Positions 31,830 through 40,399 are shown, counted from the stretch's first letter. The stretch: DNA of 64,000 nucleotides from Streptomyces sp. PH10-H1 (GCF_030063355.1 NZ_JASISZ010000032.1:17535-81534), one strand, 5' to 3'. Numbers and translations are program-made. The notes: a model not told the origin generated them from the letters alone.

Positions 31830-32771
31830 TCAGTCCTTGGCCACGGCGCGCAGCCGGTCGACCACATCGGCCCGCAGTTCGGCGGGTTCCAGGACCACCA
31901 CGTCGGGGCCGAACTCCACCAGCCAGGCGTCGAGTCCATGCCCGTACGGGATTTCCAGTTCGTCCCACTCGGCGTCCACCGGCTCCGACGTCACGGCCTT
32001 GGCCCGCAGCGGATAGCCCGACTCGCGGCGCAGCCGGATCCTCGCGGTCGCGGTCGCGCCCTCGCCGGCCCAGCTCGCGACGGCGGCCCGTACGTCCACA
32101 TGGTCGGGGACCGGCGCGCTGAAGGCACCGGCGCGGGAACGGACCTTGCCGGAGATGCGCGAGAGCCGGTAGACCCGCACCGCGTCGCGGTCACGGTCCC
32201 AGCCGGCCAGGTACCAGTGGCCGCGCCAGCACTCCAGGGCCCACGGCTCGACCTGCCGGGGTTCGGGGCGCACCGCGTTCGCCTTGCGGTAGTCGAAGGA
32301 GACGGCCCGGCGCTCACGCGTCGCGACCATCAGCGGCTCGAACGCGGGCTCGGGGGTCGGGATACGCGGCTCCAGCGCGCTGTGGGTGTCCTCGAACGGC
32401 ACACCCGCCGCCCGCAGCTTCTGCAGCGCGCCACTGGCGGCCTCGGCGAGCCGGGCCTGCTGCCACACCTTGGCGGCGAGGCTCAGGGCGGCGGCCTCCT
32501 CGGCGTCCAGCGCGATCTCGGGCAGCCGGTTGCGGTCGCGGCGGGCGAGGTAGCCCACCTCGCCGTCGACGCTCTCCACCGTCTCGATGATCAGTCCGAG
32601 TTCCCGCAGATCGTCCTTGTCGCGCTCGAACATCCGGTTGAACGCGTCGTCGGAAACCATCTCGTGATAGGCCTCGATCGACTCGCGCAACTCCCGCTTG
32701 CTGACGGGACGCCGGGTGTTCATCAGGCACAGCGCCAGGTTCATCAGCCGCTCGGCCTTGGCAATCGCCAT
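31830..32771 (-). CDS. pafB: WYL-domain transcriptional regulator PafB
   Basis: 313 residues. It has an N-terminal winged helix (LMNLALCLMNTRRPVSKRELRESI, NRMFERDKDDLRELGL) and a WYL domain (RRAVSFDYRKAN, EPWALECWRGHWYLAGWDRDR) followed by a WCX-like C-terminal segment (AWLVEFGPDVVVLEP). It is the partner of PafC encoded 14 bp downstream. Gene order pafA, then pafB and pafC, then tatAC, matches mycobacteria except for the two FKBP genes inserted here. Confidence 0.94.
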   Translation of the reverse strand: MAIAKAERLMNLALCLMNTRRPVSKRELRESIEAYHEMVSDDAFNRMFERDKDDLRELGLIIETVESVDGEVGYLARRDRNRLPEIALDAEEAAALSLAAKVWQQARLAEAASGALQKLRAAGVPFEDTHSALEPRIPTPEPAFEPLMVATRERRAVSFDYRKANAVRPEPRQVEPWALECWRGHWYLAGWDRDRDAVRVYRLSRISGKVRSRAGAFSAPVPDHVDVRAAVASWAGEGATATARIRLRRESGYPLRAKAVTSEPVDAEWDELEIPYGHGLDAWLVEFGPDVVVLEPAELRADVVDRLRAVAKD

Positions 32772-32837
32772 CGCGCACCCTTCGTCTTCAGCTCTCGATC
32801 GATGACCGTACCGCTCCGGGGAGCTGCGGCAAAAGCC

Positions 32838-32867
32838 GAGGGCCCATGCCAGGAGGCATGGGCCCTC
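32838..32867 (-). terminator. Hairpin terminator after FKBP gene
   Basis: GAGGGCCCATGCC pairs perfectly with GGCATGGGCCCTC (13 bp, loop AGGA), 13 bp past the FKBP stop codon. It separates the FKBP gene from pafB, so pafB must have its own promoter in the remaining 66 bp. Confidence 0.8.
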
Positions 32868-32880
32868 GAAACGCGCCTGC

Positions 32881-33252
32881 TCAGACCGAGACCAGGTCCA
32901 CGACGAAGATCAGAGTCTCGCCCGGCTTGATCGCCGGGGTCGGGCTCTGGTTGCCGTACGCGAGGTGCGCGGGGATGGTCAGCTGGCGGCGGCCGCCGAC
33001 CTTCATGCCCTGCACGCCCTGGTCCCAGCCCTTGATGACACGGCCGCCACCGAGCGGGAAGGTGAACGCGGCGCCACGGTTCCAGCTGGCGTCGAACTCC
33101 TCACCCGTGCTGAACGAGACGCCCACGTAGTGGACGCTGACGTTCTGGCCCGCCTTGGCCTCCTCGCCGGTGCCCTCCCAGATCTCCTTGATCTGAAGAG
33201 TGGCCGGCGGCTCGCCTTCGGGGAAATCGATCTCGGGCTTCTCGATGCTCAC
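32881..33252 (-). CDS. FKBP-type peptidyl-prolyl cis-trans isomerase
   Basis: 123 residues from GTG 33252 (GGAG lies eight bases upstream; an upstream in-frame ATG at 33282 is less well placed). The single FKBP domain is complete: VSVHYVGVSFSTGEEFDAS, FPLGGGRVIKGWDQGVQGMKVGGRR, IPAHLAYG, LIFVVDLVSV, with the active-site Asp, Phe, Val-Ile and Trp. It is cytosolic, since no signal is present. It catalyses prolyl isomerisation in folding. It follows the lipoprotein FKBP gene by 41 bp. Confidence 0.95.
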   Translation of the reverse strand: MSIEKPEIDFPEGEPPATLQIKEIWEGTGEEAKAGQNVSVHYVGVSFSTGEEFDASWNRGAAFTFPLGGGRVIKGWDQGVQGMKVGGRRQLTIPAHLAYGNQSPTPAIKPGETLIFVVDLVSV

Positions 33253-33293
33253 TGCGGTTACTCCTTGATACGTTGCGGGCAACCCGGACAGTC

Positions 33294-34241
33294 TTACAGA
33301 AGCGCCAGGATGTCCAGCGAGAAGACCACCGTCGAGTTGGCCGGAACCCCGGTCTGCGCCTTGTCGCCGAAGCCCTCGGACGGGGGAAGGACGAGCAGCA
33401 GACGACTGCCGATCTTCTTGCCGGTCAGGCCGGCCACCAGGCCCTTGATCTGCAGCTGATTCAGCGCCGGGATCGACGTCGTCTTCCCGGTGGCGTAGCC
33501 GTCGTCGAACTTCGAGCCGTCCTTCCAGACGAATCCCTCGTACTGGATGACTACGCCGTCGGTGGCCTTGACCACGGGGCCGCTGCCCTCGATGACGTAG
33601 TTGGAGACCAGCGCCTTGGGCGGGTCCACCTTCGGGATCGTCACGGTCGGGGCCTTGCCGTCGGTGTTGGTACCGACCTGCGGCAGCTTCGCGTCGTCCT
33701 GCTTGACCTCGGTGCCCTTGGCCGACGTCGGGACGGTGGTGGCCTTGAGGATGTCCACGACGAACACGAGGGTGGAATTGGCGGGAATGGTGGTGCCCTG
33801 CGCCTGAGCCCCGTAGCCGAGGGCCGGGGGGATCCCCAGCATGACGCGGCTGCCCACGTTCTGGCCCTCCAGGCCCTGGTCCCAGCCCTTGATGACACCG
33901 CCCGCGCCGATCGTCAGCGGGAACGACTGCTTCCGGTCGAAGCTGTTGTCGAAGGGCTTGTCGGAGGTCCAGGTCTGGCCCAGGTAATTGACCTGGACGT
34001 TCTGGCCCTTCGCGACCTTCGCCCCGCTGCCCTTGCTGACGACCTCGACCTTGAGCTCCTTGGGCGGATCACCCTCGCCCTTGGCAATGGTCGGCTTTTC
34101 ACCGATCTTCACCCCGGCCGTGATGGAAGGCAGGCCCATCTTGGACGTGAAGGCGGCGGAATTTGAGTTGCCCTTGTCGCTGCCGCACGCTGCGGTGAGC
34201 AGCAGCACGGGGACGACGAGCAGAGCGGCAAGTCGGCGCAC
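33294..34241 (-). CDS. Lipoprotein with two FKBP-type PPIase domains
   Basis: 315 residues. A lipoprotein signal peptide ends in the lipobox LLTAAC (Cys at residue 19). Two FKBP domains follow: domain 1 at about 70-165 (VQVNYLGQTW, IGAGGVIKGWDQGLEGQNVGSR, LVFVVDIL) and domain 2 at about 215-315 (VIQYEGFVWKDGSKFDDGY, VAGLTGKKIGSRLLLVLPP, VVFSLDILALL). Domain 2 lacks the I-K-G-W-D signature and is probably a poor catalyst, with a chaperone or dimer role. It is tethered to the outer face of the membrane and assists folding of exported proteins. Confidence 0.94.
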   Translation of the reverse strand: MRRLAALLVVPVLLLTAACGSDKGNSNSAAFTSKMGLPSITAGVKIGEKPTIAKGEGDPPKELKVEVVSKGSGAKVAKGQNVQVNYLGQTWTSDKPFDNSFDRKQSFPLTIGAGGVIKGWDQGLEGQNVGSRVMLGIPPALGYGAQAQGTTIPANSTLVFVVDILKATTVPTSAKGTEVKQDDAKLPQVGTNTDGKAPTVTIPKVDPPKALVSNYVIEGSGPVVKATDGVVIQYEGFVWKDGSKFDDGYATGKTTSIPALNQLQIKGLVAGLTGKKIGSRLLLVLPPSEGFGDKAQTGVPANSTVVFSLDILALL

Positions 34242-34296
34242 GTAATCCTCAGATCTCGGTTGGCACTGGCGTTTCGCGCCACTCTAAGGCGTGCGG

Positions 34297-34326
34297 CAGG
34301 CCCCGTACGCGGACGTACGGGGCCTG
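34297..34326 (-). terminator. Hairpin terminator after pafA
   Basis: CAGGCCCCGTACG pairs perfectly with CGTACGGGGCCTG (13 bp, loop CGGA) in the 169-bp gap between pafA and the FKBP lipoprotein gene, 85 bp after the pafA stop. Confidence 0.7.
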
Positions 34327-34410
34327 TGAGTGTCCTGTGACCCTTTCCCGCCGGGTCCCCGCCGGGTCCCCGCCCGGTCGTCCGCAGATCGCATACCGGC
34401 GGTGAGCGGG

Positions 34411-35772
34411 TCACATACCGGCGATGAGCTTCTCCACCCTGTCATCGACCGACCGGAACGGGTCCTTGCACAGCACGGTGCGCTGCGCCTGGTCATTGAG
34501 CTTCAGATGCACCCAGTCGACCGTGAAGTCACGCCGCTGTTCCTGGGCGCGCCGGATGAAATCGCCGCGCAACCGGGCGCGAGTGGTCTGCGGAGGCACC
34601 GACTTCGCCTCGAAGATCTTCAGATCGCTGCAGATCCGCTTGGCCTGGCCCTTCTTCTCCAGCAGGTAGTACAGGCCGCGGCGGCGGTGGATGTCGTGAT
34701 AGGCGAGGTCCAGCTGGGCGACGCGCGGGTGGGACATCGTGATGTTGTCCCGGTTCCGGTAGCGCTCGATCAGCTGGTACTTCATCACCCAGTCGATCTC
34801 TGTGCCGATGGCGGCGAGGTCGCCGCTGCCGATCGACTCCAGGGTGCGGCCCCACAGCTCCAGCACCTGCTCGATCACGCCGTTGCGGATGCCGCGGCGT
34901 TCGCAGAAGTCGACGGCCTTGGAGTAGTACTCCTGCTGGATCTCCAGGGCGGACGCCTCGCGGCCGGTGGCCAGCCGCACCTTGCGGCGGCCGGTGATGT
35001 CATGACTGACCTCACGGATCGCCCGGATCGGGTTCTCCAGAGTGAGGTCACGCATCACGATGCCCGCTTCGATCATGCGCAGCACGAGGTCGGTGGCCCC
35101 GACCTTGAGCAGCATCGTCGTCTCGGACATGTTGGAGTCGCCGACGATCACATGCAGCCGCCGGTAGCGCTCCGCGTCCGCGTGCGGTTCGTCGCGGGTG
35201 TTGATGATCGGGCGGGAGCGGGTGGTGGCGGAGCTGACGCCCTCCCAGATGTGCTCCGCGCGCTGGCTGACGCAGAAGACCGCGCCGCGGGGGGTCTGCA
35301 GCACCTTGCCGGCGCCGCAGATCATCTGACGGGTGACCAGGAACGGGATCAGGATGTCGGCGAGCCGGGAGAACTCGCCGTGCCGCGCGACGAGGTAATT
35401 CTCGTGACAGCCGTAGGAGTTCCCCGCGGAGTCGGTGTTGTTCTTGAACAGATAGACATCGCCGGCGATGCCCTCTTCGTGCAGACGCCGTTCGGCGTCC
35501 ACCAGAAGGCCTTCGAGGATGCGTTCGCCGGCCTTGTCATGGGTGACGAGCTCGGTCAGATTGTCGCACTCCGGAGTGGCGTACTCCGGGTGCGAGCCGA
35601 CGTCGAGGTAGAGGCGGGCGCCGTTGCGCAGAAAGACGTTGCTGCTTCGACCCCATGACACGACACGGCGGAAGAGGTACCGCGCCACCTCGTCAGGAGA
35701 CAGACGCCGCTGCCCCCTGAACGTGCATGTGACGCCGTACTCGTTCTCCAGCCCGAAAATGCGGCGGTCCAT
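34411..35772 (-). CDS. pafA: Pup-protein ligase PafA
   Basis: 453 residues. It starts with the diagnostic IFGLENEYGV; the Mg-ATP and catalytic residues are in NGARLYLDVGSHPEYATPEC (catalytic Asp57), YLFKNNTDSAGNSYGCHENYL, and INTRDEPHADAERYRRLHVI. The glutamine-synthetase-like fold ends in the small C-terminal domain. PafA activates the C-terminal Glu of Pup with ATP and joins it to substrate lysines. It is a paralogue of Dop encoded at 40725-42236. The gene is separated from the pup/prcBA cluster by the MFS/LacI pair, as in other Streptomyces-like gene orders. Confidence 0.97.
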   Translation of the reverse strand: MDRRIFGLENEYGVTCTFRGQRRLSPDEVARYLFRRVVSWGRSSNVFLRNGARLYLDVGSHPEYATPECDNLTELVTHDKAGERILEGLLVDAERRLHEEGIAGDVYLFKNNTDSAGNSYGCHENYLVARHGEFSRLADILIPFLVTRQMICGAGKVLQTPRGAVFCVSQRAEHIWEGVSSATTRSRPIINTRDEPHADAERYRRLHVIVGDSNMSETTMLLKVGATDLVLRMIEAGIVMRDLTLENPIRAIREVSHDITGRRKVRLATGREASALEIQQEYYSKAVDFCERRGIRNGVIEQVLELWGRTLESIGSGDLAAIGTEIDWVMKYQLIERYRNRDNITMSHPRVAQLDLAYHDIHRRRGLYYLLEKKGQAKRICSDLKIFEAKSVPPQTTRARLRGDFIRRAQEQRRDFTVDWVHLKLNDQAQRTVLCKDPFRSVDDRVEKLIAGM

Positions 35773-35781
35773 GTCTGAACA

Positions 35782-37029
35782 TTACGCCTGATGCGTGGCG
35801 CTGAAACCGAGTTCGACTCCATCGATTCGATCTTTTTCCAACTCGGTTTTCAGGTTTGGGGGCGCAAGGAATCGGGCGGTCGCGAGGAGTACGGCCAGCG
35901 CAACGACTCCGCCGGCCACCGCAACGGCGAATCCGGCGGCGACCCCGCCGAACTGCGCGGCAGGCCCCGCGGCGGCGGTTCCGAGCGAGGCGCCGACACC
36001 GATCGCGGTCACCAGCCAGGAGAACGCCTCGGTCACCGTGCCGCTCGGCGCGTGCCGGTCCACCACCACGAACGCGCAGGCCAGGACCGGCGCCAGGAAC
36101 ACTCCCGCGAGGCCCGAGAGGACCGTCATCGCAACCACGCCGGGGACGAGCACCAAGGGCGCATAACAGATGGCCAGTCCGACGGCCAGCACCCGCAGCC
36201 GGCGCTCGGGTGTGCCCGGCCAGGGCCGCGCTCCGTACGTCACACCACCGATGAGGGCGCCGAGTCCGAGCGCGGACAGCAGATAGCCGTTCACCATGCC
36301 GCCGCCGTGCACGTCCGCGTAGGCGACCGCGGCGACCGCGATCGACCCGAGGGCGACACCGACGAAGAACAGCGAGCCGATCAGGGCGCGCAGCTCCGGC
36401 GCGCGCAGCGGTCCGAGCCAGTCGGCGGCCCGGGGTTCGGCCCGCCACTCACGGGACGGCGGGGCCGTGACAACGCCGAGCGCGCCCGCCACACCGACCG
36501 CCGCGATCCACAGCACGGCGGCGGTCTCGGAGGCGACCGCGACCAGGGCGGTGACGAGGACCGGGCCGATAGTGAACATCAGCTCCTGGGCGGCGGCGTC
36601 CAGGGCGTAGGCGGCGTGCAGCCGGTCCTCACTCTTCAGGACGCCCGGCCACAGCGCCCGCAGCCCGCCTTCCAGCGGCGGGGTGAACAGGCCGGCGACC
36701 ACCATCGCGACACAGGCCACGGGAAGCGGATCGGGTCCTGACAGGGCGAACAGCACCATGCCGGCGGCGGACAGCACGGCCGACGGCAGCATGACGCGCG
36801 GCTGGCCGTAGCGATCGGTGATCCGGCCGAGAAGCGGCTGGCCGACGGCGGTGCCGAGACCGTAGAGCGCGCCCAGCGAACCGGCGAGCGAGTAGCTGCC
36901 GCCCTCGGCGCGGGTCAGCAGCACGATGCACAGCGCGGCCGTCGCGTTGGGCAGCCGGCCGATCAGGGTGCCGCTGAGCAGCCGGGCGGCATGCCGCGTC
37001 CTCAGCAGATCCGCGTATCCCGTCGCCAT
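35782..37029 (-). CDS. Major facilitator superfamily transporter
   Basis: 415 residues with twelve predicted membrane helices. MFS markers include GTLIGRLPNATAALCIVLL at the start, GQPLLGRITDRYGQPRVM between helices 2 and 3, and the second-half repeats. It resembles drug or sugar exporters of the YceL/ProP-like actinobacterial group; the substrate is unknown. It lies divergent to a LacI-family gene, with an inverted repeat in the common promoter region, so it is the probable target of that repressor. The stop lies only 9 bp from the pafA start. Confidence 0.9.
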   Translation of the reverse strand: MATGYADLLRTRHAARLLSGTLIGRLPNATAALCIVLLTRAEGGSYSLAGSLGALYGLGTAVGQPLLGRITDRYGQPRVMLPSAVLSAAGMVLFALSGPDPLPVACVAMVVAGLFTPPLEGGLRALWPGVLKSEDRLHAAYALDAAAQELMFTIGPVLVTALVAVASETAAVLWIAAVGVAGALGVVTAPPSREWRAEPRAADWLGPLRAPELRALIGSLFFVGVALGSIAVAAVAYADVHGGGMVNGYLLSALGLGALIGGVTYGARPWPGTPERRLRVLAVGLAICYAPLVLVPGVVAMTVLSGLAGVFLAPVLACAFVVVDRHAPSGTVTEAFSWLVTAIGVGASLGTAAAGPAAQFGGVAAGFAVAVAGGVVALAVLLATARFLAPPNLKTELEKDRIDGVELGFSATHQA

Positions 37030-37063
37030 ACCGGCCCCTCTCCCCCGGACACCACCGAAGTGT

Positions 37064-37090
37064 TACGTATAACTTGTTGCGTCATACGTA
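37064..37090. promoter_or_regulatory. Candidate LacI-family operator in MFS/LacI divergent promoter
   Basis: TACGTAT (37064-37070) and ATACGTA (37084-37090) form a perfect 7-bp dyad with a 13-bp spacer in an A+T-rich patch 35 bp from the MFS gene start and 51 bp from the LacI-family start. The first arm is itself inside GTTACGTATAAC. Both promoters would be covered by a bound repressor. Confidence 0.5.
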
Positions 37091-37141
37091 CCATGACCGC
37101 AGGCCGCGGGTCCATCCGCGGGGACCGGAAGGATGCCCGGA

Positions 37142-38152
37142 GTGACCGATACCGCACGCCCGACCTCACGGGACGTGGCGCGGGCCGCGGGCGTCTCGCA
37201 GGCGACCGTGTCACTGGTCCTGGGCGGCAAGTCGCGCGGCCGGGTCTCGGACCGCACGGCGGAAGCGGTACGCGCTGCGGCGCAGGCGATCGGCTACCGG
37301 CCGAACCTCGCCGCCCGCAATCTCCGGCTCGGCCGGACCCGTACGGCGCTGCTGGTGGTCCCCGTACTGACCAATGAGTACTTCGCCCGCGTCTACACCG
37401 GTGCCGCCCGCGTCGCGGCGGAGCACGAGTTCGGCGTGGTGCTCTACCCCTCGCCCGACGGCATCGGGCCGGCCCGTGACCCCTTCGGCTCCGCCCGCGC
37501 CTCGATCGACGGCGTCATCGCGTCCTCGATGGCCGCCGACGCGCTCGACGCCATCGGCGGCGGCGACCTCCCGCTCGTCATGCTCGACAGCGACCCCGGC
37601 GAGGCGAGCGCCGCCGCCACCGTGAACTTCGACATCGCCGACGGCATGCGGCAGGTGGCCCGCCATCTGCTCGGACTCGGACACCGCCGGTTCACCCACC
37701 TCGCCTCCGCCGTCGACACCTGGACCTTCCAGGTCCGCGCGGACGCGCTGGCCGCCACGCTGGCGGGCGCCGAGGGCGCCCGGCTCCACACCGAGCGGTC
37801 CGCTCACAGCGTCGGCGACGCCCGGCTCGCCGCCGAAATCGCGCTCAGCCGGCCAGGACCCCGGCCCACCGCGCTGATCTGCGACGACGACATCCTCGCC
37901 GCAGGCGCCTGCAAGGCCGCCCGCCGGCTGGGACTGCGGGTGCCCGGCGATGTGTCGGTGACCGGATTCGACGACCTCGCGCTCGCCACCGCCGTCGAAC
38001 CGGAACTCACCACCGTCCGGCTGCCCGCCGACGAGATCGGCGGCCGCGGCATGGCGGCACTGCTGGCCGTACTCGACGGCCGCCCCGCCGACCGCGGCGA
38101 CCTCCCCGTCGAACTCGTCGTACGCGGCTCCACCGCCCCGCCGCCGAAGTGA
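37142..38152 (+). CDS. LacI-family transcriptional regulator
   Basis: 336 residues from GTG 37142, chosen because GGAAGG lies nine bases upstream; ATG 37133 has no spacing for a ribosome-binding site. The LacI helix-turn-helix is TSRDVARAAGVSQATVSLVLGG, with the hinge helix VRAAAQAIGYRPNLAARNL. The C-terminal domain is a type I periplasmic-binding-protein fold (RTALLVVPVLTNEYFARV, TALICDDDILAAG, SVTGFDDLALATAVEPELTTV). It probably represses the divergent MFS gene and itself in response to a sugar-like ligand. Confidence 0.93.
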   Translation: MTDTARPTSRDVARAAGVSQATVSLVLGGKSRGRVSDRTAEAVRAAAQAIGYRPNLAARNLRLGRTRTALLVVPVLTNEYFARVYTGAARVAAEHEFGVVLYPSPDGIGPARDPFGSARASIDGVIASSMAADALDAIGGGDLPLVMLDSDPGEASAAATVNFDIADGMRQVARHLLGLGHRRFTHLASAVDTWTFQVRADALAATLAGAEGARLHTERSAHSVGDARLAAEIALSRPGPRPTALICDDDILAAGACKAARRLGLRVPGDVSVTGFDDLALATAVEPELTTVRLPADEIGGRGMAALLAVLDGRPADRGDLPVELVVRGSTAPPPK

Positions 38153-38554
38153 CCCGCCCCGGGCGCCGGGGCGTCCGGCGCGTGACGTCCGGCGCGCGGG
38201 GACGGCGCCTGCCCCGGACCGGTACCCGACGCGCGGGGACGGCGCCCGCGCCCGCACACCCATGAGGAATGGCACACGGCCGCCCGGCATGGCTACCGAC
38301 ACCCGGGAACGGCGCCGCCCGCCCGGGAACGGGCACCCGCCAGAAACCGCATACGCCCGCGCGGGACTGGGTACCGGGCGCGCGGGGCCGGCGCCGCGCG
38401 CCCGGGCACAGGCACCCGCCGCCCAGGAACGGCACCCGCCCGGAATCGATCGGCACTGCTCCCGGCCAGGGAACCGCACACGCCCGCGCCCCGGCGGCTC
38501 TGGGCCGGTCGGGGCGCGGGCGTGAGGTACAGAGGACGGCGGGCGAAGGCCCCG
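38153..38554. other. 402-bp G+C-rich intergenic repeat region
   Basis: No gene is supported here between lacI and prcA. The sequence is made of diverged copies of a G+C-rich motif: GCGCGGGGACGGCGCC occurs exactly at 38194 and 38231, and related CCCGGGAACGG and AACGGGCACCCGCC blocks recur up to about 38440. The last part is the prcA terminator. The region appears to have expanded by short duplications. Confidence 0.6.
38479..38524 (-). terminator. Hairpin terminator after prcA
   Basis: CACGCCCGCGCCCC pairs with GGGGCGCGGGCGTG (14 bp, 18-nt loop), starting 30 bp after the prcA stop codon, marking the end of the pup/prcBA transcript. Confidence 0.7.
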
Positions 38555-39301
38555 CTACTCCTCCTCGTCGGAAGGGTCGTCGGTCTTGGTGGTCGCCGCG
38601 CTGTCCGCCTCCAGGAGGCGGGCCAGCTGACGGCCCAGGATCCGCTTGAACTTGCGCTGCTGCGGCCGCGTCCTGTCCAGCACCGCGACCTCCAACTGCT
38701 CGGCGGTGAGCTGCCGTTCGGCGCCGTTGCTGTCCCGGCCGAGCGATTCGGCCGCCAGCTTCAGCACCTCCGCGAGCGTCATGCCGTCACGGTGCCGCTG
38801 GTCGAGATAGGTGCCGATCGAGTCCGAGTTCCCGCCGACCGCGACGGCGCCGTGCTCATCCACGATCGAGCCGTCGTGCGGCAGCCGGTAGATCTGGTCG
38901 TCCTCGGGGGCCGCGCCGACCTCCGCGACGATCAATTCCACCTCGTACGGCTTCTCACCGACGCTGGAGAAGATCGTGCCCAGCGTCTGGGCGTAGACAT
39001 TCGCCAGGCCGCGGGCCGTGACGTCCTCACGGTCATAGGTGTAGCCCCGCAGATCGGCGTAGCGCACGCCGCCGATCCGCAGATTCTCGAACTCGTTGTA
39101 CTTGCCCACCGCCGCGAAGGCGATCCGGTCGTAGATCTCGCTGACCTTGTGGAGGGCGCGGGACGGGTTCTCAGCGACGAACACGATGCCGTCGGTGTAC
39201 TGCAGTACGACGACGCTGCGGCCGCGCGCGATGCCCTTGCGGGCATACTCCGCACGGTCGGCCATGGCCTGCTGGGGTGAGACATAGAACGGCGTCGACA
39301 C
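38555..39301 (-). CDS. prcA: 20S proteasome alpha subunit PrcA
   Basis: 248 residues from GTG 39301. The alpha-subunit N terminus (YVSPQQAMADRAEYARKGIARGRSVVV) gates the pore; later motifs include VSEIYDRIAFAAVGKYNEFENLRIGG, YTYDREDVTARGLANVYAQ and VGGNSDSIGTYLDQRHRD. It has no active-site Thr, as expected. It forms the outer rings of the proteasome core, onto which ARC docks. The acidic C-terminal tail is typical of actinobacteria. It follows prcB by 70 bp. Confidence 0.97.
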   Translation of the reverse strand: MSTPFYVSPQQAMADRAEYARKGIARGRSVVVLQYTDGIVFVAENPSRALHKVSEIYDRIAFAAVGKYNEFENLRIGGVRYADLRGYTYDREDVTARGLANVYAQTLGTIFSSVGEKPYEVELIVAEVGAAPEDDQIYRLPHDGSIVDEHGAVAVGGNSDSIGTYLDQRHRDGMTLAEVLKLAAESLGRDSNGAERQLTAEQLEVAVLDRTRPQQRKFKRILGRQLARLLEADSAATTKTDDPSDEEE

Positions 39302-39371
39302 CGGCTATCCGTCCCTTTCTGTCAGTGGCGAGTTCATTCCCGTTTCCCGGTCCGTCGGTCCGGACGGACCG

Positions 39372-40217
39372 TCAGAGCAGTTCGGCACGCGGGCCGTCGG
39401 GCTGTTCCAGCCGCCGCTCGTGGATGATACGGACGACTTCGGACGACTCTGCCTCGGTGAGCTTGCGGAAACCCTCGTCGGTGATGACGGTGACGATCGG
39501 ATAGATGCGCCGCGCCAGGTCCGGGCCACCGGTGGCCGAATCGTCATCAGCGGCGTCGTACAGGGCCTGCACGACCAGGGTGATCGCCTGCCCCTCCGTC
39601 AGATCCTTGCGGTACAGCTTCTTGAGCGAGCCGCGAGCGAAGACCGAACCGGAACCGGTCGAGGCGAATCCGTGCTCCTCGGAGCGGCCGCCGGTCACGT
39701 CGTAGGAGAAGATCCGGCCCTTCTCGCGGTCCACGTCGTACCCGGCGAAGAGCGGTACGACGGCGAGCCCCTGGAGCGCCATCCCGAGATTCCCGCGGAT
39801 CATCGTGGACAGGCGGTTCGCCTTGCCCTCCAGGGAGAGCACCGCGCCCTCGATCTTCTCGTAGTGCTCCAGTTCCAGCTGGAACAGCCGCACCATCTCC
39901 ACGGCCAGGCCGGCGGTCCCGGCGATGCCGACGGCCGAGTACTCGTCGGCCGGGAAGACCTTCTCGATGTCGCGCTGCGCGATGACATTGCCCATCGTCG
40001 CGCGGCGGTCACCGGCCAGGATCACCCCGCCGGGGAAGGTCGCGGCCACGATCGTCGTGCCGTGCGGGATCTCGATGGCGCCCTGGAGCGGCGGCAGGCT
40101 CCGGTTGCGCGGCAGCAGATCGGGTGAGTGCTCGCCGAGGAAGTCGATGAACGAGGACGAACCAGGCGTCAGGAAGGCAGCTGGCAGACGCCCGGTGCTA
40201 CGAGTGTTGGCTTCCAC
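39372..40217 (-). CDS. prcB: 20S proteasome beta subunit PrcB
   Basis: 281 residues from GTG 40217. A 53-residue propeptide ends in PHG; the next residue, Thr54 (TTIVAATFPGG), becomes the catalytic N-terminal nucleophile after autocleavage. GDRRATMGNVIA with the catalytic Lys, and FASTGSGSVFARG, are conserved. Two beta rings form the proteolytic chamber. Its start lies inside the 3' end of the endonuclease VII remnant (49-bp overlap), which also supplies the ribosome-binding site GGAAGGA. Confidence 0.97.
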   Translation of the reverse strand: MEANTRSTGRLPAAFLTPGSSSFIDFLGEHSPDLLPRNRSLPPLQGAIEIPHGTTIVAATFPGGVILAGDRRATMGNVIAQRDIEKVFPADEYSAVGIAGTAGLAVEMVRLFQLELEHYEKIEGAVLSLEGKANRLSTMIRGNLGMALQGLAVVPLFAGYDVDREKGRIFSYDVTGGRSEEHGFASTGSGSVFARGSLKKLYRKDLTEGQAITLVVQALYDAADDDSATGGPDLARRIYPIVTVITDEGFRKLTEAESSEVVRIIHERRLEQPDGPRAELL

Positions 40218-40360
40218 ACGTTTCCTTCCACGTATGCGACGGCCCGGCGCATGACGACAGACCGGTCATTGAACTGTCCAAGTGCTGCGTCGCAGCTGAG
40301 GCACAGTGTGCCTCGGACCCTACCCGTCTCACGGCAGTGATCCACATGCTCCCGAGAGGT
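40169..40360 (-). pseudogene. C-terminal remnant of endonuclease VII-type HNH nuclease
   Basis: The last 60 codons of this frame encode EHVDHCRETGRVRGTLC, LSCDAALGQFNDR and VEGNVWKPTLVAPG, the zinc-binding/active-site end of the recombination endonuclease VII family commonly found between pup and prcB in Streptomyces. The N-terminal 100 or so residues, with the first zinc Cys pair, are missing: upstream the frame runs into pup. GTG 40345 could start a 58-residue product. The final 49 bp overlap the prcB coding start, which explains why this tail alone has been kept. Confidence 0.7.
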
Positions 40361-40366
40361 CCGGGC

Positions 40367-40399
40367 AGAGCGCTCCGGGCGGTACGCCCGGAGCGCTCT
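40367..40399 (-). terminator. Perfect 15-bp stem hairpin at the pup stop codon
   Basis: AGAGCGCTCCGGGCG pairs exactly with CGCCCGGAGCGCTCT, with a 3-nt loop (GTA). The right arm ends one base into the pup stop codon (TAG, 40400-40398), so the stem begins as translation ends. It is a strong terminator or attenuator between pup and prcBA. Confidence 0.8.

Noticed and set aside
38153..38478. G+C-rich region before prcA as a hidden gene
   Set aside because: Open frames here are low-complexity Pro/Arg/Gly and arise from short repeats; no motif or plausible start was found.
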